Origin: Flavobacteriales bacterium | GTDB taxonomy: Bacteria; Bacteroidota; Bacteroidia; Flavobacteriales_F; PHOS-HE28 | Direction: 5' to 3' | Assembly: GCA_016712535.1 (NCBI GenBank) | Contig: JADJQW010000003.1 | Span: 389,001-453,000 of the forward strand | DNA length: 64,000 nucleotides | In this document: positions 36,986-45,423 of the stretch, piece by piece | How the letters are laid out: each line of letters begins with the position of its first letter | Position numbering within the stretch: the first letter of the stretch is position 1 | Notes under the pieces: model-generated | Database searches by the model: none | What the model saw: only the letters and a program-made list of their open reading frames with translations | Told to the model about the DNA's origin: nothing | Translations under genes and position numbers: made by a program

Positions 36986-38990
36986 TGCCGAGCAGCGCAT
37001 CGCCGAATTGAGCCGTGAGCTCGAAAGGCACAACCATCTCTATTACGTGGTGGCGGCACCGGTCATCAGCGACGCCGAGTTCGATCGCATGCTCAAGGAG
37101 CTGGAGGCGCTGGAGTCCGGGTTCCCCGACCTCGCATCGCCCAACAGCCCCACCCAGCGCGTGGGCGGCGATATCACCAAGGGCTTTCCCACGGTGCCGC
37201 ACCGGTACCCGATGCTCTCGCTCGGGAACACCTATTCACGCGAGGAAGTGGAGGAGTTCGTGGCGCGCGTGGAGAAGGCCATCGGCCCCACGCGATACAG
37301 CATGGAGCTGAAGTACGATGGCGTGGCCATCAGCCTGAGCTACAGGAATGGCGAGCTCGTGCGGGGGGTCACGCGCGGAGATGGAGAGAAAGGGGAGGAC
37401 ATCACCGCCAATGTGCGCACCATCCGCAGCATCCCCTTGCGATTGCAAGGTGATGGCTGGCCTGAGGAGTTCGAGGCCAGGGGCGAGGTGATCTTCACGA
37501 AGAAGCGATTCGACATGCTCAACGCGAAGCGCGAGCGGGAAGGAGAAGAGCTCTACGCGAATCCGCGCAATACAGCTGCCGGCACGCTCAAGCAGCAGGA
37601 CCCCAAAGAGGTGGCCAAGCGCGGGCTCGATAGCTTCATGTACAGCCTGCAGGGCGAAGCGCTCCCCACCCGCAGCCACTTCGACAACCTGATGCGCGCG
37701 CAGCAATGGGGATTCAAGACGCCCGACCCCGCGCGGCGATTCATCGAGCGGGCGAACGATGCGGCGGGCATCATGGCCTTCATCGATCATTGGGGCCAGC
37801 ACCGCAATGAGCTGGAGATGATCATCGATGGCGTGGTGGTGAAGGTCGACGACCTCGATGTGCAGGAAGAGCTGGGCCTCACCGCCAAGAGCCCGCGCTG
37901 GGCCATGGCCTACAAGTACGCCCCGGAGCAGGCCGTCACAAAGCTGCTCGGAGTCGCCTTCCAAGTGGGCCGCACAGGGGCGGTGACACCGGTGGCTGAA
38001 CTGGATCCCGTGCAGCTCGCGGGCACCACCGTGAAGCGCGCATCGCTCTTCAACGCCGACCAGCTCGATCGCCTCGACCTTCATCAGGGTGACATGGTGC
38101 GCGTGGAGAAGGCCGGCGAGATCATCCCGCAAGTGGTGGGCGTGGAGCTGGCGAAGCGCGTGCATGGCGCTCATCGGGTCCGATTCCCGCATCAATGCCC
38201 GGAATGCGGCACGGCCCTCATCCGCCTCGACGGCGAAGCGCAGCACTACTGCCCCAATGAGCACGGATGCCCGCCGCAGATCACCCGCCGCATCGAGCAC
38301 TTCGTATCGCGCCGCGCCATGGACATCGACGGCTTGGGCGCGGAGACGGTGCAGGAGTTCCACGATGCCGGCCTCATCCGCGATGTGGCCGACCTCTATG
38401 AGCTGACCGCGGAGCGCATCCTGGCCTTGGGCAAGGGATGGAAGGAGAAGAGCGCGGAGAGGGTGATCGCGGGCCTGGAGAAGAGCAAGCAGGTTCCCTT
38501 CGAGCGCGTGCTATTCGCATTGGGCATCCGGCACGTGGGCGAGACCGTTGCGAAGAAGATCGCGCGCGGCGCCACAAGCATGGAACGCCTCATGGCCATG
38601 GGCAAGGAAGAGCTGCTAGGCATCGGGGAAGTGGGAGAGGTGATCGCCGAGAGCATCATCGACTTCTTCGGGGTTCCAGGCAATCGGCGCATCGTCGAAA
38701 GGCTCGCCCAGCATGGTTTGCGCATGGAGCAGGACGCAGACGATGGCCCGGCCAGCGACAAGCTGAAAGGGCTCTCCATCGTGGTGTCGGGTGTTTTCCG
38801 CAACTTCAGCCGCGACGGCATCAAGGAGGCCATCGAGCGCAACGGCGGCAAGGTGTCCGGCTCCATCAGCAGCAAGACCAGCTACGTGCTGGCCGGCGAG
38901 GGCATGGGGCCCGCCAAGCGCGCGAAGGCCGAGGAACTGAAGGTGCCGGTGATCGATGAGGACGAACTCACGCGGATGATCGAAGGATGA
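36972..38990 (+). CDS. ligA: NAD-dependent DNA ligase LigA
   Basis: 672 residues, the usual LigA length. The Ia domain comes first, then the nucleotidyltransferase domain with the nucleophile Lys114 in MELKYDGVAIS. Next come the OB fold, the four-Cys zinc finger (CPECGTAL ... CPNEHGC), helix-hairpin-helix repeats (IGEVGEV) and a C-terminal BRCT domain (KGLSIVVSGVF). It seals nicks during replication and repair using NAD+. It overlaps the previous gene by 14 bases, and its stop overlaps the next start. Confidence 0.98.
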   Translation: MDRNSAEQRIAELSRELERHNHLYYVVAAPVISDAEFDRMLKELEALESGFPDLASPNSPTQRVGGDITKGFPTVPHRYPMLSLGNTYSREEVEEFVARVEKAIGPTRYSMELKYDGVAISLSYRNGELVRGVTRGDGEKGEDITANVRTIRSIPLRLQGDGWPEEFEARGEVIFTKKRFDMLNAKREREGEELYANPRNTAAGTLKQQDPKEVAKRGLDSFMYSLQGEALPTRSHFDNLMRAQQWGFKTPDPARRFIERANDAAGIMAFIDHWGQHRNELEMIIDGVVVKVDDLDVQEELGLTAKSPRWAMAYKYAPEQAVTKLLGVAFQVGRTGAVTPVAELDPVQLAGTTVKRASLFNADQLDRLDLHQGDMVRVEKAGEIIPQVVGVELAKRVHGAHRVRFPHQCPECGTALIRLDGEAQHYCPNEHGCPPQITRRIEHFVSRRAMDIDGLGAETVQEFHDAGLIRDVADLYELTAERILALGKGWKEKSAERVIAGLEKSKQVPFERVLFALGIRHVGETVAKKIARGATSMERLMAMGKEELLGIGEVGEVIAESIIDFFGVPGNRRIVERLAQHGLRMEQDADDGPASDKLKGLSIVVSGVFRNFSRDGIKEAIERNGGKVSGSISSKTSYVLAGEGMGPAKRAKAEELKVPVIDEDELTRMIEG

Positions 38991-39556
38991 AGCTGCTCGA
39001 CCGCATCAAGGAATGGATGGGCATCCGCAAGCTCCTGCGCGAGCTTCCGCAGGACCGCAAGCCCATCGCCCGCAACATCGCGCTGTCGCGTAAGGTGGCC
39101 ATCGTGTACGTGGTGGAGGATGAGGCCGCCCACAACCAGGTGCGCAACTACGTGAAGCGGCTGAAGGAGGAGCTCGGCCTCAGCAATATCATGGCCCTTG
39201 GCTACTCCGATCAGAAGGTGATGCCGCACTTCCTGCACGCCAAGCTCAACTTCGAGGCCATCTGCCTGAAGGACCTCAACTGGTACCGCATCCCGCAGGG
39301 CAACACGGTGCAGAACTTCATGGCCGAGGAATACGAGATCATCATCGACCTCACCTTGGAGGACCGCCTGCCCATCCAGTACATCCTGGCCAAGAGCCGA
39401 GCGCGCTTCAAAGTGGGCCGGTGGAGCGAGAGCAACAAGAAAATCCATGACATGATGATCGACATGGCAGGATCGCGCAGCCTGCCGCAGCTCATCCAGC
39501 AAGTGCATCATTACCTGCTCATGGTGAACAGCAAGCCGGAGCCTTCACTGAACTGA
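38987..39556 (+). CDS. DUF6913 family protein
   Basis: 189 residues, soluble, conserved in Bacteroidota next to ligA/dapA-type loci. Visible pieces are IGIRKLLRELP-like MGIRKLLRELPQ, VAIVYVVEDE and DLTLEDRLPIQYILAKSRARFKVGRW, shortened here to LPIQYILAKSRARFKVG. No catalytic motif is obvious. It overlaps ligA by four bases (ATGA) and precedes dapA by 23 bases, so probably belongs to the same operon. Function unknown. Confidence 0.8.
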   Translation: MKLLDRIKEWMGIRKLLRELPQDRKPIARNIALSRKVAIVYVVEDEAAHNQVRNYVKRLKEELGLSNIMALGYSDQKVMPHFLHAKLNFEAICLKDLNWYRIPQGNTVQNFMAEEYEIIIDLTLEDRLPIQYILAKSRARFKVGRWSESNKKIHDMMIDMAGSRSLPQLIQQVHHYLLMVNSKPEPSLN

Positions 39557-39579
39557 ATACGCCGATCGGCGAAACAAGC

Positions 39580-40473
39580 ATGGACGAAAGATTCAAGGGC
39601 CTGGGCGTCGCGATGGTGACGCCCTTCCGCGACAATGGGCAGATCGATTACGCCGGGCTGGAGAAGCTCATTGAGCACCAGATCGCCGGTGGCGTTGACT
39701 ACGTGGTCTCCATGGGCACCACGGGAGAGAGCGTCACGCTAACCAAGGCCGAGAAGAAGCAGCTGCTCGCGGAGACCATCGGCTTCGTGCGCAACCGCGT
39801 GCCCGTCGTGCTGGGCGCGGGCGGCAACAATACCGCCGAGGTCGTGGAGGCGCTGGGAGCCTTCGAGATGGATGGCGTGGATGCCATCCTCAGCGTGAGC
39901 CCATACTATAACAAGCCCACGCAGGAGGGCATCTACCAGCACTACAAGGCCATCGCGCAAGTGGCGCTGCGGCCGATCATCCTCTACAACGTGCCCGGCC
40001 GCACCGGCAGCAACATCACCGCCGAGACCACCGTCAGGCTCGCCAAGGACTTCGCCAACATCATCGCCATCAAGGAGGCCAGCGCCAACCTCGACCAGAT
40101 GGGCCGCATCCTTAAGCACAAGCCGAAGGACTTCATGCTGATCAGCGGCGATGATGCGCTCACGCTTCCCATCATCGCCATGGGCGGGGCGGGAGTGATC
40201 AGCGTGGTGGGCAATGCGCTGCCGCAGGAATTCAGCGGATTGGTGAACGCCGCGCTCAAGGGCGATCTGGCGGCCGCGCGCCAGGAGCACCTGCGCCTGA
40301 TCGAGGTCATCGACCTGCTCTTCACCGAAGGGAACCCCGGCGGCATCAAGTACGTGCTCAAGGAGCTCGGCATCTGCGGCGACACCATGCGGCTGCCGCT
40401 GGTGAACATCAGCGAGGCCACGGAGAAGAAGCTCTACCGCGCGCTGGCCGATGCGGAGGTGGTGAAGCTGTGA
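39580..40473 (+). CDS. dapA: 4-hydroxy-tetrahydrodipicolinate synthase DapA
   Basis: 297 residues, TIM-barrel. GTTGE at 46-50, Tyr136 in LYNVPGRTG, and Lys165 in IAIKEAS, which forms the Schiff base with pyruvate, are all present. It condenses pyruvate with aspartate semialdehyde in lysine and diaminopimelate synthesis. It is last in the ligA-DUF6913-dapA run. Eleven bases after its stop begins the left 38-bp repeat flanking the DUF4143 gene. Confidence 0.97.
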   Translation: MDERFKGLGVAMVTPFRDNGQIDYAGLEKLIEHQIAGGVDYVVSMGTTGESVTLTKAEKKQLLAETIGFVRNRVPVVLGAGGNNTAEVVEALGAFEMDGVDAILSVSPYYNKPTQEGIYQHYKAIAQVALRPIILYNVPGRTGSNITAETTVRLAKDFANIIAIKEASANLDQMGRILKHKPKDFMLISGDDALTLPIIAMGGAGVISVVGNALPQEFSGLVNAALKGDLAAARQEHLRLIEVIDLLFTEGNPGGIKYVLKELGICGDTMRLPLVNISEATEKKLYRALADAEVVKL

Positions 40474-40483
40474 TCAGGAGGTT

Positions 40484-40521
40484 GGCGGAAATTCGCCACG
40501 GCGTGGCGAAAATCTCGCCAC
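40484..40521. repeat. Left copy of a 38-bp repeat with internal palindromes
   Basis: Begins GGCGGAAATTCGCC and ends GTGGCGAAAATCTCGCCAC, whose arms GTGGCGA/TCGCCAC flank AAATC. It ends at the base before the ATPase stop codon. It matches the right copy at 32 of 38 positions in the same orientation. Confidence 0.8.
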
Positions 40522-41754
40522 CTACCATTCCCACAGCGCGGCCATGGGCACGGCGTGCAGGTCCTTCTCGAAGCCGGTGATTCCCGGCCCCGAGTGCAGC
40601 ACGATGCCGCGCACCCACTTGCTGCCGGCCGCTTCGCGCAATTGCTTCATGCCAGCGAGGTCGCTGTGCCCGATGCTCGCCGAGGCCTTCACCTCGATGC
40701 CCACGATGCGGCCCGCGCTGTCCTCCAGCACCACGTCCACCTCGCGTGCCTTCTCGTTGCGGAAGTGGTAGGCTTCAGCGGTGGTCCTGCTCCAGCCCGC
40801 CATCTTGCGCAGCTCATTCACCACGAAGGTCTCCAGCAATGGTCCGAAGCGCTCGCTCTTGGCCAGGTCGCCCGCCGAGTTGACCCCGCAGAGGTGCGCC
40901 GCGAAGCCGCTGTCCGAGAGATGGATCTTCTCCGCTTTCACCAGTCGATTGGCCCGGTTGGCCGTCCATGGGCGCAAGGGCACGTTCAGGAAGGTGGCCT
41001 CCAGCAGCGCGAGGTAGCGGCGCAGGGTGCTGTGCGGCGCATCGATGCTCCGGCTGATGTCCGCTGCGTTCATGAGGCCGCTGCTGCGCATGGCCAGCTG
41101 CGCCAGCAGTTTAGGCATGGCGGTGAGATCGGCGATGTTGCTGATGTCGCGCACGTCGCGCTGCAGGATGCCGGTGACGTAGGCCTTGAACCATGCGTTG
41201 CGGCGCGCGCTGTCGGCGCGGCCCATCACTTCAGGGTAGCCTCCCGCGAACACTTTGCGCGCCAGCTTCGTGCGGTCGTGGTGCGTTGGCGTTTTCACCG
41301 GCAACCGCTTGCCGAAGGCCGCATCGATGAAGCCGCTCTTGCGCCCGGCCAGTTCGTCCTGCGCCATCGGGTACAGGGTGATGATCTCCATGCGGCCGGC
41401 CAGCGAGTCGCCCAGCTTGGGCAGCACCAGCACATTGGCGCTGCCAGTCAGCAGGAAGCGCCCAGGCCGCCGGTCGCGGTCCACCGAGGCCTTGATGGCG
41501 CGGAAGATGTTCGGCGCGTTCTGCACCTCGTCGATCACCGCGTAGGGGCCGAGGCCCGCGATGAAGCCCGCCGGGTCGTTCAGCGCGGCATCAAGGTCGG
41601 CATGGTCGTCGAGGGTCACGTAGACCGTCTTCCTCCGCTCCGCGATGTCCTTCACCAAGGTGGTCTTTCCCGTCTGCCGCGCGCCGTTCAGCAGCACCAC
41701 CGGGGTGTCCTTCATCGCGGTATCGACGTAATGCCTGAGGTTCCTGGCTTTCAT
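40522..41754 (-). CDS. AAA-family ATPase with DUF4143 and PDDEXK-like C-terminus
   Basis: 410 residues. Walker A LNGARQTGKTTL is near residue 22, and VIDEVQNAPNIF is the Walker B region. Sensor-like LLTGSANVLVL follows. The C-terminal half is the DUF4143 domain (MNAADISRSI, RRYLALLEATF), ending in a PDDEXK-like region (REVDVVLEDSAGRIVGIEVKAS, here REVDVVLED and GIEVKAS). These ATPases are widespread, often patchily distributed, and of unknown role. The gene lies between a 38-bp repeat at its stop and another 46 bp upstream of its start, so it looks like an inserted unit. A TACATTCG box is at 41784-41791. Confidence 0.88.
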   Translation of the reverse strand: MKARNLRHYVDTAMKDTPVVLLNGARQTGKTTLVKDIAERRKTVYVTLDDHADLDAALNDPAGFIAGLGPYAVIDEVQNAPNIFRAIKASVDRDRRPGRFLLTGSANVLVLPKLGDSLAGRMEIITLYPMAQDELAGRKSGFIDAAFGKRLPVKTPTHHDRTKLARKVFAGGYPEVMGRADSARRNAWFKAYVTGILQRDVRDISNIADLTAMPKLLAQLAMRSSGLMNAADISRSIDAPHSTLRRYLALLEATFLNVPLRPWTANRANRLVKAEKIHLSDSGFAAHLCGVNSAGDLAKSERFGPLLETFVVNELRKMAGWSRTTAEAYHFRNEKAREVDVVLEDSAGRIVGIEVKASASIGHSDLAGMKQLREAAGSKWVRGIVLHSGPGITGFEKDLHAVPMAALWEW

Positions 41755-41783
41755 GATGATGCGCTCATGCGGGCAGCGCCCCG

Positions 41784-41791
41784 CGAATGTA
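41784..41791 (-). promoter_or_regulatory. -7 promoter box of the DUF4143 gene
   Basis: TACATTCG on the minus strand, 29 bases upstream of the ATG; the right 38-bp repeat begins 8 bases further upstream, over the -33 region, so it could act as an operator. Confidence 0.5.
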
Positions 41792-41799
41792 GCCCGCAG

Positions 41800-41837
41800 G
41801 GTGGAAAATCGCCACGAGATGGCGAAAATATCGCCAC
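41800..41837. repeat. Right copy of the 38-bp repeat, in a divergent promoter region
   Basis: Begins GGTGGAAAATCGCCAC and ends TGGCGAAAATATCGCCAC, with palindromic arms TGGCGA/TCGCCA. It sits between the promoter boxes of the DUF4143 gene (41784-41791) and of the exonuclease gene (41880-41887). Six mismatches with the left copy over 38 bases. Confidence 0.8.
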
Positions 41838-41879
41838 AGCATGGAGAATCACGATGGCTGGGCCGTGGTCTTCGCCCGC

Positions 41880-41887
41880 TACATTCG
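41880..41887 (+). promoter_or_regulatory. -7 promoter box of the exonuclease gene
   Basis: TACATTCG, seven bases before the ATG at 41895; same form as the opposing box at 41784-41791. Confidence 0.45.
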
Positions 41888-41894
41888 CGGCTCC

Positions 41895-42494
41895 ATGGAC
41901 TTCCTCGCCCTCGACTTCGAGACGGCCACCACCGCCGCCGACAGCCCCTGCGAGCTGGGCATCGCGATCGTGCGCGGCGGCGTGGTGCGCGAGGTGCGCA
42001 ACTGGCTCATCAAGCCGCCGCAGTGGCCGTACTTCAGCCCATGGAACGTGGCCGTGCATGGCATCCGCCCCGACGATGTGGCCGAGGCGCCGCGTTGGGA
42101 GGAGATCTGGGAAGAGGTGCATGCGCTGCTGCTCGGCGCGACGGTGGTGGCGCACAATGCGGCCTTCGACATGGGCGTGCTGCGCGCCACCTTGGCCAGT
42201 CAAGGCCTGCAGCATCCGAGCTTCCGGTACTTCTGCTCGGTCTCCATGGCGCGGCGTGTCTGGCCCGGGCACTCCACCTACAACCTGAAGGCCCTGTGCG
42301 ACCGCCATGGCATCCCGCTCAAGCATCACCGCGCGGGCAACGATGCCGAGGCCACGGCCGAGCTGGTGCTGCGCGCGCTGCGCGATGGCGATACCCTCGA
42401 TTCCTTCGTTCGGCGCGCGCGAGTCAATCTGGGCGCCTTCTATCCCGGCGGTCACCGTACCCCGGGCGGCAAGGTCACCCAGGCTGCGCGTTGA
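41895..42494 (+). CDS. 3'-5' exonuclease (DnaQ/DEDDh family)
   Basis: 199 residues. Exo I is LDFETATT (D and E metal ligands), Exo II is VAHNAAFDMGVL, and Exo III is HRAGNDAEATAELVL with the HxxxxD pattern. It is a DnaQ-like exonuclease, similar to the proofreading epsilon subunit, but stand-alone; it lacks a polymerase-binding C-terminus and may act in repair or RNA processing. ATG 41895 was preferred to 41841 because the latter includes non-conserved residues and lies before the promoter box. RimM follows 26 bases later. Confidence 0.9.
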   Translation: MDFLALDFETATTAADSPCELGIAIVRGGVVREVRNWLIKPPQWPYFSPWNVAVHGIRPDDVAEAPRWEEIWEEVHALLLGATVVAHNAAFDMGVLRATLASQGLQHPSFRYFCSVSMARRVWPGHSTYNLKALCDRHGIPLKHHRAGNDAEATAELVLRALRDGDTLDSFVRRARVNLGAFYPGGHRTPGGKVTQAAR

Positions 42495-42520
42495 GTGCGG
42501 CCCTCGGCTACCTTCACCCC

Positions 42521-43045
42521 ATGGACCTCGATAGCCTGCATCGGATCGGCCGTATCGGGAAGCCTTGGGGGCATCAAGGGGAGCTCATCGTGCACTTGGA
42601 CGACGTCGATCCGGAGGATCTGGTTCACGCAGGCTCACTCTTCGTCGATATCGAGGGCCAGAAGGTCCCCTTCGCATTCAGTAGGCTGCATGAGAAAGGC
42701 AATGAGGTGCTCGTGAAGTTCGACGACTTCAACGACCCGCAAAGCGCGCAGATCGTCGTGGGGCGCGACCTCTACGCGCCGCCCGGCCTCCTCGCCGATG
42801 GCAGCGACGAGAGCTGGGACCCCGAGGAGTTCATCGATATGCTCGTGCGCGACGAGGAGCATGGCGAGCTGGGCATCGTCACGGCCATCGAAGGCACGGA
42901 GAAGAACCCCGTGCTCGTGGTGCTGCACGGCGAGGAGGAGGTCCTCATCCCGGTCACGGACGAGATGATCCTGGGCGTGGATCCGGAAGAGAACGTGCTG
43001 CTGGTGCGCACGCCGCCGGGCCTGATTGAGCTGAACAAAGGCTGA
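42521..43045 (+). CDS. rimM: Ribosome maturation factor RimM
   Basis: 174 residues. RIGRIGKPWGHQGELIVHL is the conserved N-terminus when read as IGRIGKPWGHQGEL; the C-terminal PRC-barrel region includes GELGIVTAIEG and EEEVLIPVTDEMI with ILGVDPEENVLLV. RimM binds S19 and assists 30S head assembly. A TACCTTCA box lies four bases upstream of the ATG. It is the last chromosomal gene before the cassette array. Confidence 0.93.
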   Translation: MDLDSLHRIGRIGKPWGHQGELIVHLDDVDPEDLVHAGSLFVDIEGQKVPFAFSRLHEKGNEVLVKFDDFNDPQSAQIVVGRDLYAPPGLLADGSDESWDPEEFIDMLVRDEEHGELGIVTAIEGTEKNPVLVVLHGEEEVLIPVTDEMILGVDPEENVLLVRTPPGLIELNKG

Positions 43046-43141
43046 GTACGGAAGGCGAGCAATAGGCGCGCACGTGCTGCCTAAATGCGGTGGTCATTCG
43101 CTGTTGAACGCTGATGCGCGGCTCCGCGCGCATTGGCGTTC

Positions 43142-43220
43142 AACGGTCCGCAGCTTGCCGCAGCGCCTTTTGTGCGTTGGCTATTTGGTGCGTTGGGAGG
43201 CGTTGCGGCAAGGTGCTGTT
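43142..43220. repeat. attC-like recombination site A
   Basis: Imperfect inverted repeat beginning AAC and ending GTT, 79 bp. Left arm CCGCAGCTTGCCGCAGCGCC pairs with right arm GGCGTTGCGGCAAGGTGC with bulges. The border after GTT (ATGGGTCGGCGGC) is the reverse complement, 15 of 16 including GTT, of the border before AAC in site B. The left border GTTCAAC matches GTTGAAC at 43103-43109, outlining a very small geneless cassette. Confidence 0.75.
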
Positions 43221-43434
43221 ATGGGTCGGCGGCGTCTTCCGCATTTGGTCCCGCCCATTGCTGCAAGGTAGTGGCTTGCTGTCAGTGGTCAAGCGGGACT
43301 CAGAACCCGGCCCGGCTGTTCGCATTGGGGCTTTGAAGGTTAGGCGCAGTGGGCACCCTTGCGCTGCATTGGATTTCCACATGCGAGCGTTGGCTCGTTG
43401 AGAAGTTTCGAGAAGCGGAAGCGGTGAAGATGAT

Positions 43435-43442
43435 TAGACTTG
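43435..43442 (+). promoter_or_regulatory. -7-like box of the methyltransferase
   Basis: TAGACTTG, one mismatch to TAnnTTTG, giving a leader of about 40 nt before ATG 43488. It supports that start over the TTG at 43440 and ATG at 43446. Confidence 0.4.
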
Positions 43443-43487
43443 TCAATGAGGGGCTTGACAGGAAACGCGACAGAAGAATGGAACTAC

Positions 43488-44612
43488 ATGCAGCTAACGA
43501 TTGACTCAAAGCCTGCTGAGAATCAGGCGTACCTTGAGGGGGAGTTGATTACCTACCTCGGCAACAAGAGAAGCCTCTTGCCCTTCATTGGGAAGGGTGT
43601 CGAGATTGTGAAAGATAGACTCGGCAAGGAGCATCTATCCTTCCTTGACCTGTTCGCGGGTAGTGGCGTGGTGTCGCGCTTTATGAAGATGCATGCCGAG
43701 TCGATTGCCTGCAACGACCTAGAGGACTACACCTCAATAGTGAACGCCTGTTACCTAACGAACAGGTCAGAGGTTGACCGCGAAGAATTGCGCCATTACC
43801 TGAAGTGGTTAGACAACGAGATAGCCAGCGACTGGAGGCGCGGATTCATTGCCGAGCTATACGCACCCGAGGACGACTCAAACGTCAAAGAGGGCGAACG
43901 TGTTTTCTATACGCGCAGGAATGCCGAATTCATCGACACGGCGCGGCAACACATTGAGCGCATCCCGCAGCACTTGCAAAAGTTCTACCTAGGGCCGCTT
44001 ATCGTGAAAGCATCCATCCACAACAACACGGCGGGCGTGTTCAAGGGGTTCTATAAGAACCGACAGGGGATTGGTGCTTTCGGCGGAGAAGGCGCGAATG
44101 CGTTGGTGCGCATACTTGGCGATATTGATATTGCATTGCCAACACTTTCCAACCACGAGACTGGGATAACCATTACCCAAGAGGATGCCGTAGCGTTCAG
44201 CCAGAAACACACCGAGCCTTTCGACCTCGTGTATATGGATCCGCCCTACAACCAACACCCCTATGGGTCGAACTACTTCATGCTGAACCTTATTGCCAAC
44301 TATAAGCCCCCGGCATCATACAGTCGAGTCAGTGGGATACCTGACGACTGGAACCGAAGTCCCTTCAACAAGCCGCAAAGCGCCAAGCCCGCCCTGTTCT
44401 CCATCATTGCGAATCTGAATGCCCGCTTCTTTCTGATCTCATACAACAGCGAGGGGTTCATCAAGAAGGATGAGTTTGTTGCTGGGCTTGAGAAATTTGG
44501 CAAGCTGTCCACGCTGGAGACGCGCTACAATACCTATCGCGGTAGCCGCAACCTGAACTCACGAGAACAGTATGTGACGGAATACCTATTCTTGCTGGAG
44601 AAGAGCCAGTGA
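43488..44612 (+). CDS. DNA adenine N6-methyltransferase, D12 class (paired with an EcoRI-type endonuclease)
   Basis: 374 residues. YLGNKRSLLPFI (23-34) is the motif X-like N-terminus of D12-class (Dam/EcoRV-type) methyltransferases, FLDLFAGSGVV (52-62) is the SAM-binding motif I, and DPPY (251-254) is catalytic motif IV. It methylates adenine in a specific DNA sequence, protecting the host from the endonuclease whose ATG follows its stop by three bases. Predicted target is GAATTC, inferred from the partner. M.EcoRI itself is not of the D12 class, so the pairing is unusual. Base composition is much more AT-rich than the flanking chromosome. It is the first gene of cassette 4, on the plus strand opposite to the other cassette genes. 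Confidence 0.88.
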   Translation: MQLTIDSKPAENQAYLEGELITYLGNKRSLLPFIGKGVEIVKDRLGKEHLSFLDLFAGSGVVSRFMKMHAESIACNDLEDYTSIVNACYLTNRSEVDREELRHYLKWLDNEIASDWRRGFIAELYAPEDDSNVKEGERVFYTRRNAEFIDTARQHIERIPQHLQKFYLGPLIVKASIHNNTAGVFKGFYKNRQGIGAFGGEGANALVRILGDIDIALPTLSNHETGITITQEDAVAFSQKHTEPFDLVYMDPPYNQHPYGSNYFMLNLIANYKPPASYSRVSGIPDDWNRSPFNKPQSAKPALFSIIANLNARFFLISYNSEGFIKKDEFVAGLEKFGKLSTLETRYNTYRGSRNLNSREQYVTEYLFLLEKSQ

Positions 44613-44615
44613 ACA

Positions 44616-45311
44616 ATGAGCAAGAAGGACGATCTGAGAAAGCAGCGCGCAAACACTGTCATCAACACCATCTCGAAGAAGCAGGAGAAGCAGTTGGCTA
44701 GGGCCATAGCGCGTGTGGTAGAAGCTCTTAGCCAGAAGTTTCCCGGCATTGAGTTGGAGTATGAATCGCAGTGGTTGCTACAAGATGTAGTCGAATCGCT
44801 TAAGGAGCACTTTCCTGAGGTTGAGTTCCACTTCTATCACTCCATCTCCTCTATGCGACCCGACGGAGGAATACTAAGCCTGAAGGATAAGAATGGGGAG
44901 TTGCGACCGATTCTAATAGCGGAGAAGAAAAACCAAGGGACTAATGACTTGCGTGAACTAGAAGGTAAGCCGAAGCAAGCAAAGGGTAACGCTATCGAGC
45001 GCCTCGGAAAGAATGTCATCGGGTTTAGGACGGCCCTGCTGCATGAGACGATATTCCCTTTCGTCTGTTTTGGGGATGGGTGTGATTTTGCTGATGACTC
45101 TAGCATCATAGACAGAGTCGTAACGATTGCGATGTTCGGTAAGCTGAACAAGATTTACCTTCATGTCGAGGATGGTAAATTCAATCGAGGGTCTTTCTTT
45201 TTCAAGGTTGAGCAATGGGAAGAGGAAGAAATGTTCAAGATTTCTCTGGAAATAGCTACTAACAGCGTCTTTTATTACTTCTCGAAATATGGGGAGGATA
45301 GCTTCAAGTAG
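44616..45311 (+). CDS. Type II restriction endonuclease of the EcoRI family
   Basis: 231 residues (EcoRI has 277). The catalytic core is preserved: MRPDGGILSL with Asp83, then IAEKKNQG with Glu103 and Lys105, keeping the 20-residue Asp-Glu spacing of EcoRI (D91, E111, K113). GNAIERLGKN (124-133) corresponds to the GNAIER segment of EcoRI whose Asn141, Ala142, Glu144 and Arg145 read GAATTC. FPFVCFGDGCDF follows as in EcoRI. It likely cuts GAATTC as a dimer. The shorter length comes from trimmed loops. It is 3 bases after the methyltransferase, and its codon and base use are AT-rich. Confidence 0.92.
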   Translation: MSKKDDLRKQRANTVINTISKKQEKQLARAIARVVEALSQKFPGIELEYESQWLLQDVVESLKEHFPEVEFHFYHSISSMRPDGGILSLKDKNGELRPILIAEKKNQGTNDLRELEGKPKQAKGNAIERLGKNVIGFRTALLHETIFPFVCFGDGCDFADDSSIIDRVVTIAMFGKLNKIYLHVEDGKFNRGSFFFKVEQWEEEEMFKISLEIATNSVFYYFSKYGEDSFK

Positions 45312-45423
45312 CCTCTTCGCGGCCTTCAGCCGCCCTTTTCTGGGTTCTCAGCCGGGCCGGGTTCTGTTGTATTTTTCAGTGCGAGGGCTTTGTGTTTGGC
45401 GTATTTTTTCGCCGCTGACCCAT

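Larger units (their letters stand above)
43046..43487. other. Left end of the cassette array, without a gene
   Basis: 442 bases between rimM and the methyltransferase. It contains a 9-bp-arm inverted repeat (GTTGAACGC at 43103-43111 with GCGTTCAAC at 43136-43144), the attC-like site A (43142-43220), and on the right a TAGACTTG promoter-like box at 43435-43442. I see no plausible gene. Confidence 0.6.

Noticed and set aside
43046..43140. A further attC-like site inside the rimM 3' end (AAC at about 43034)
   Set aside because: Arms pair poorly and it would fall in the rimM coding sequence; probably chance.
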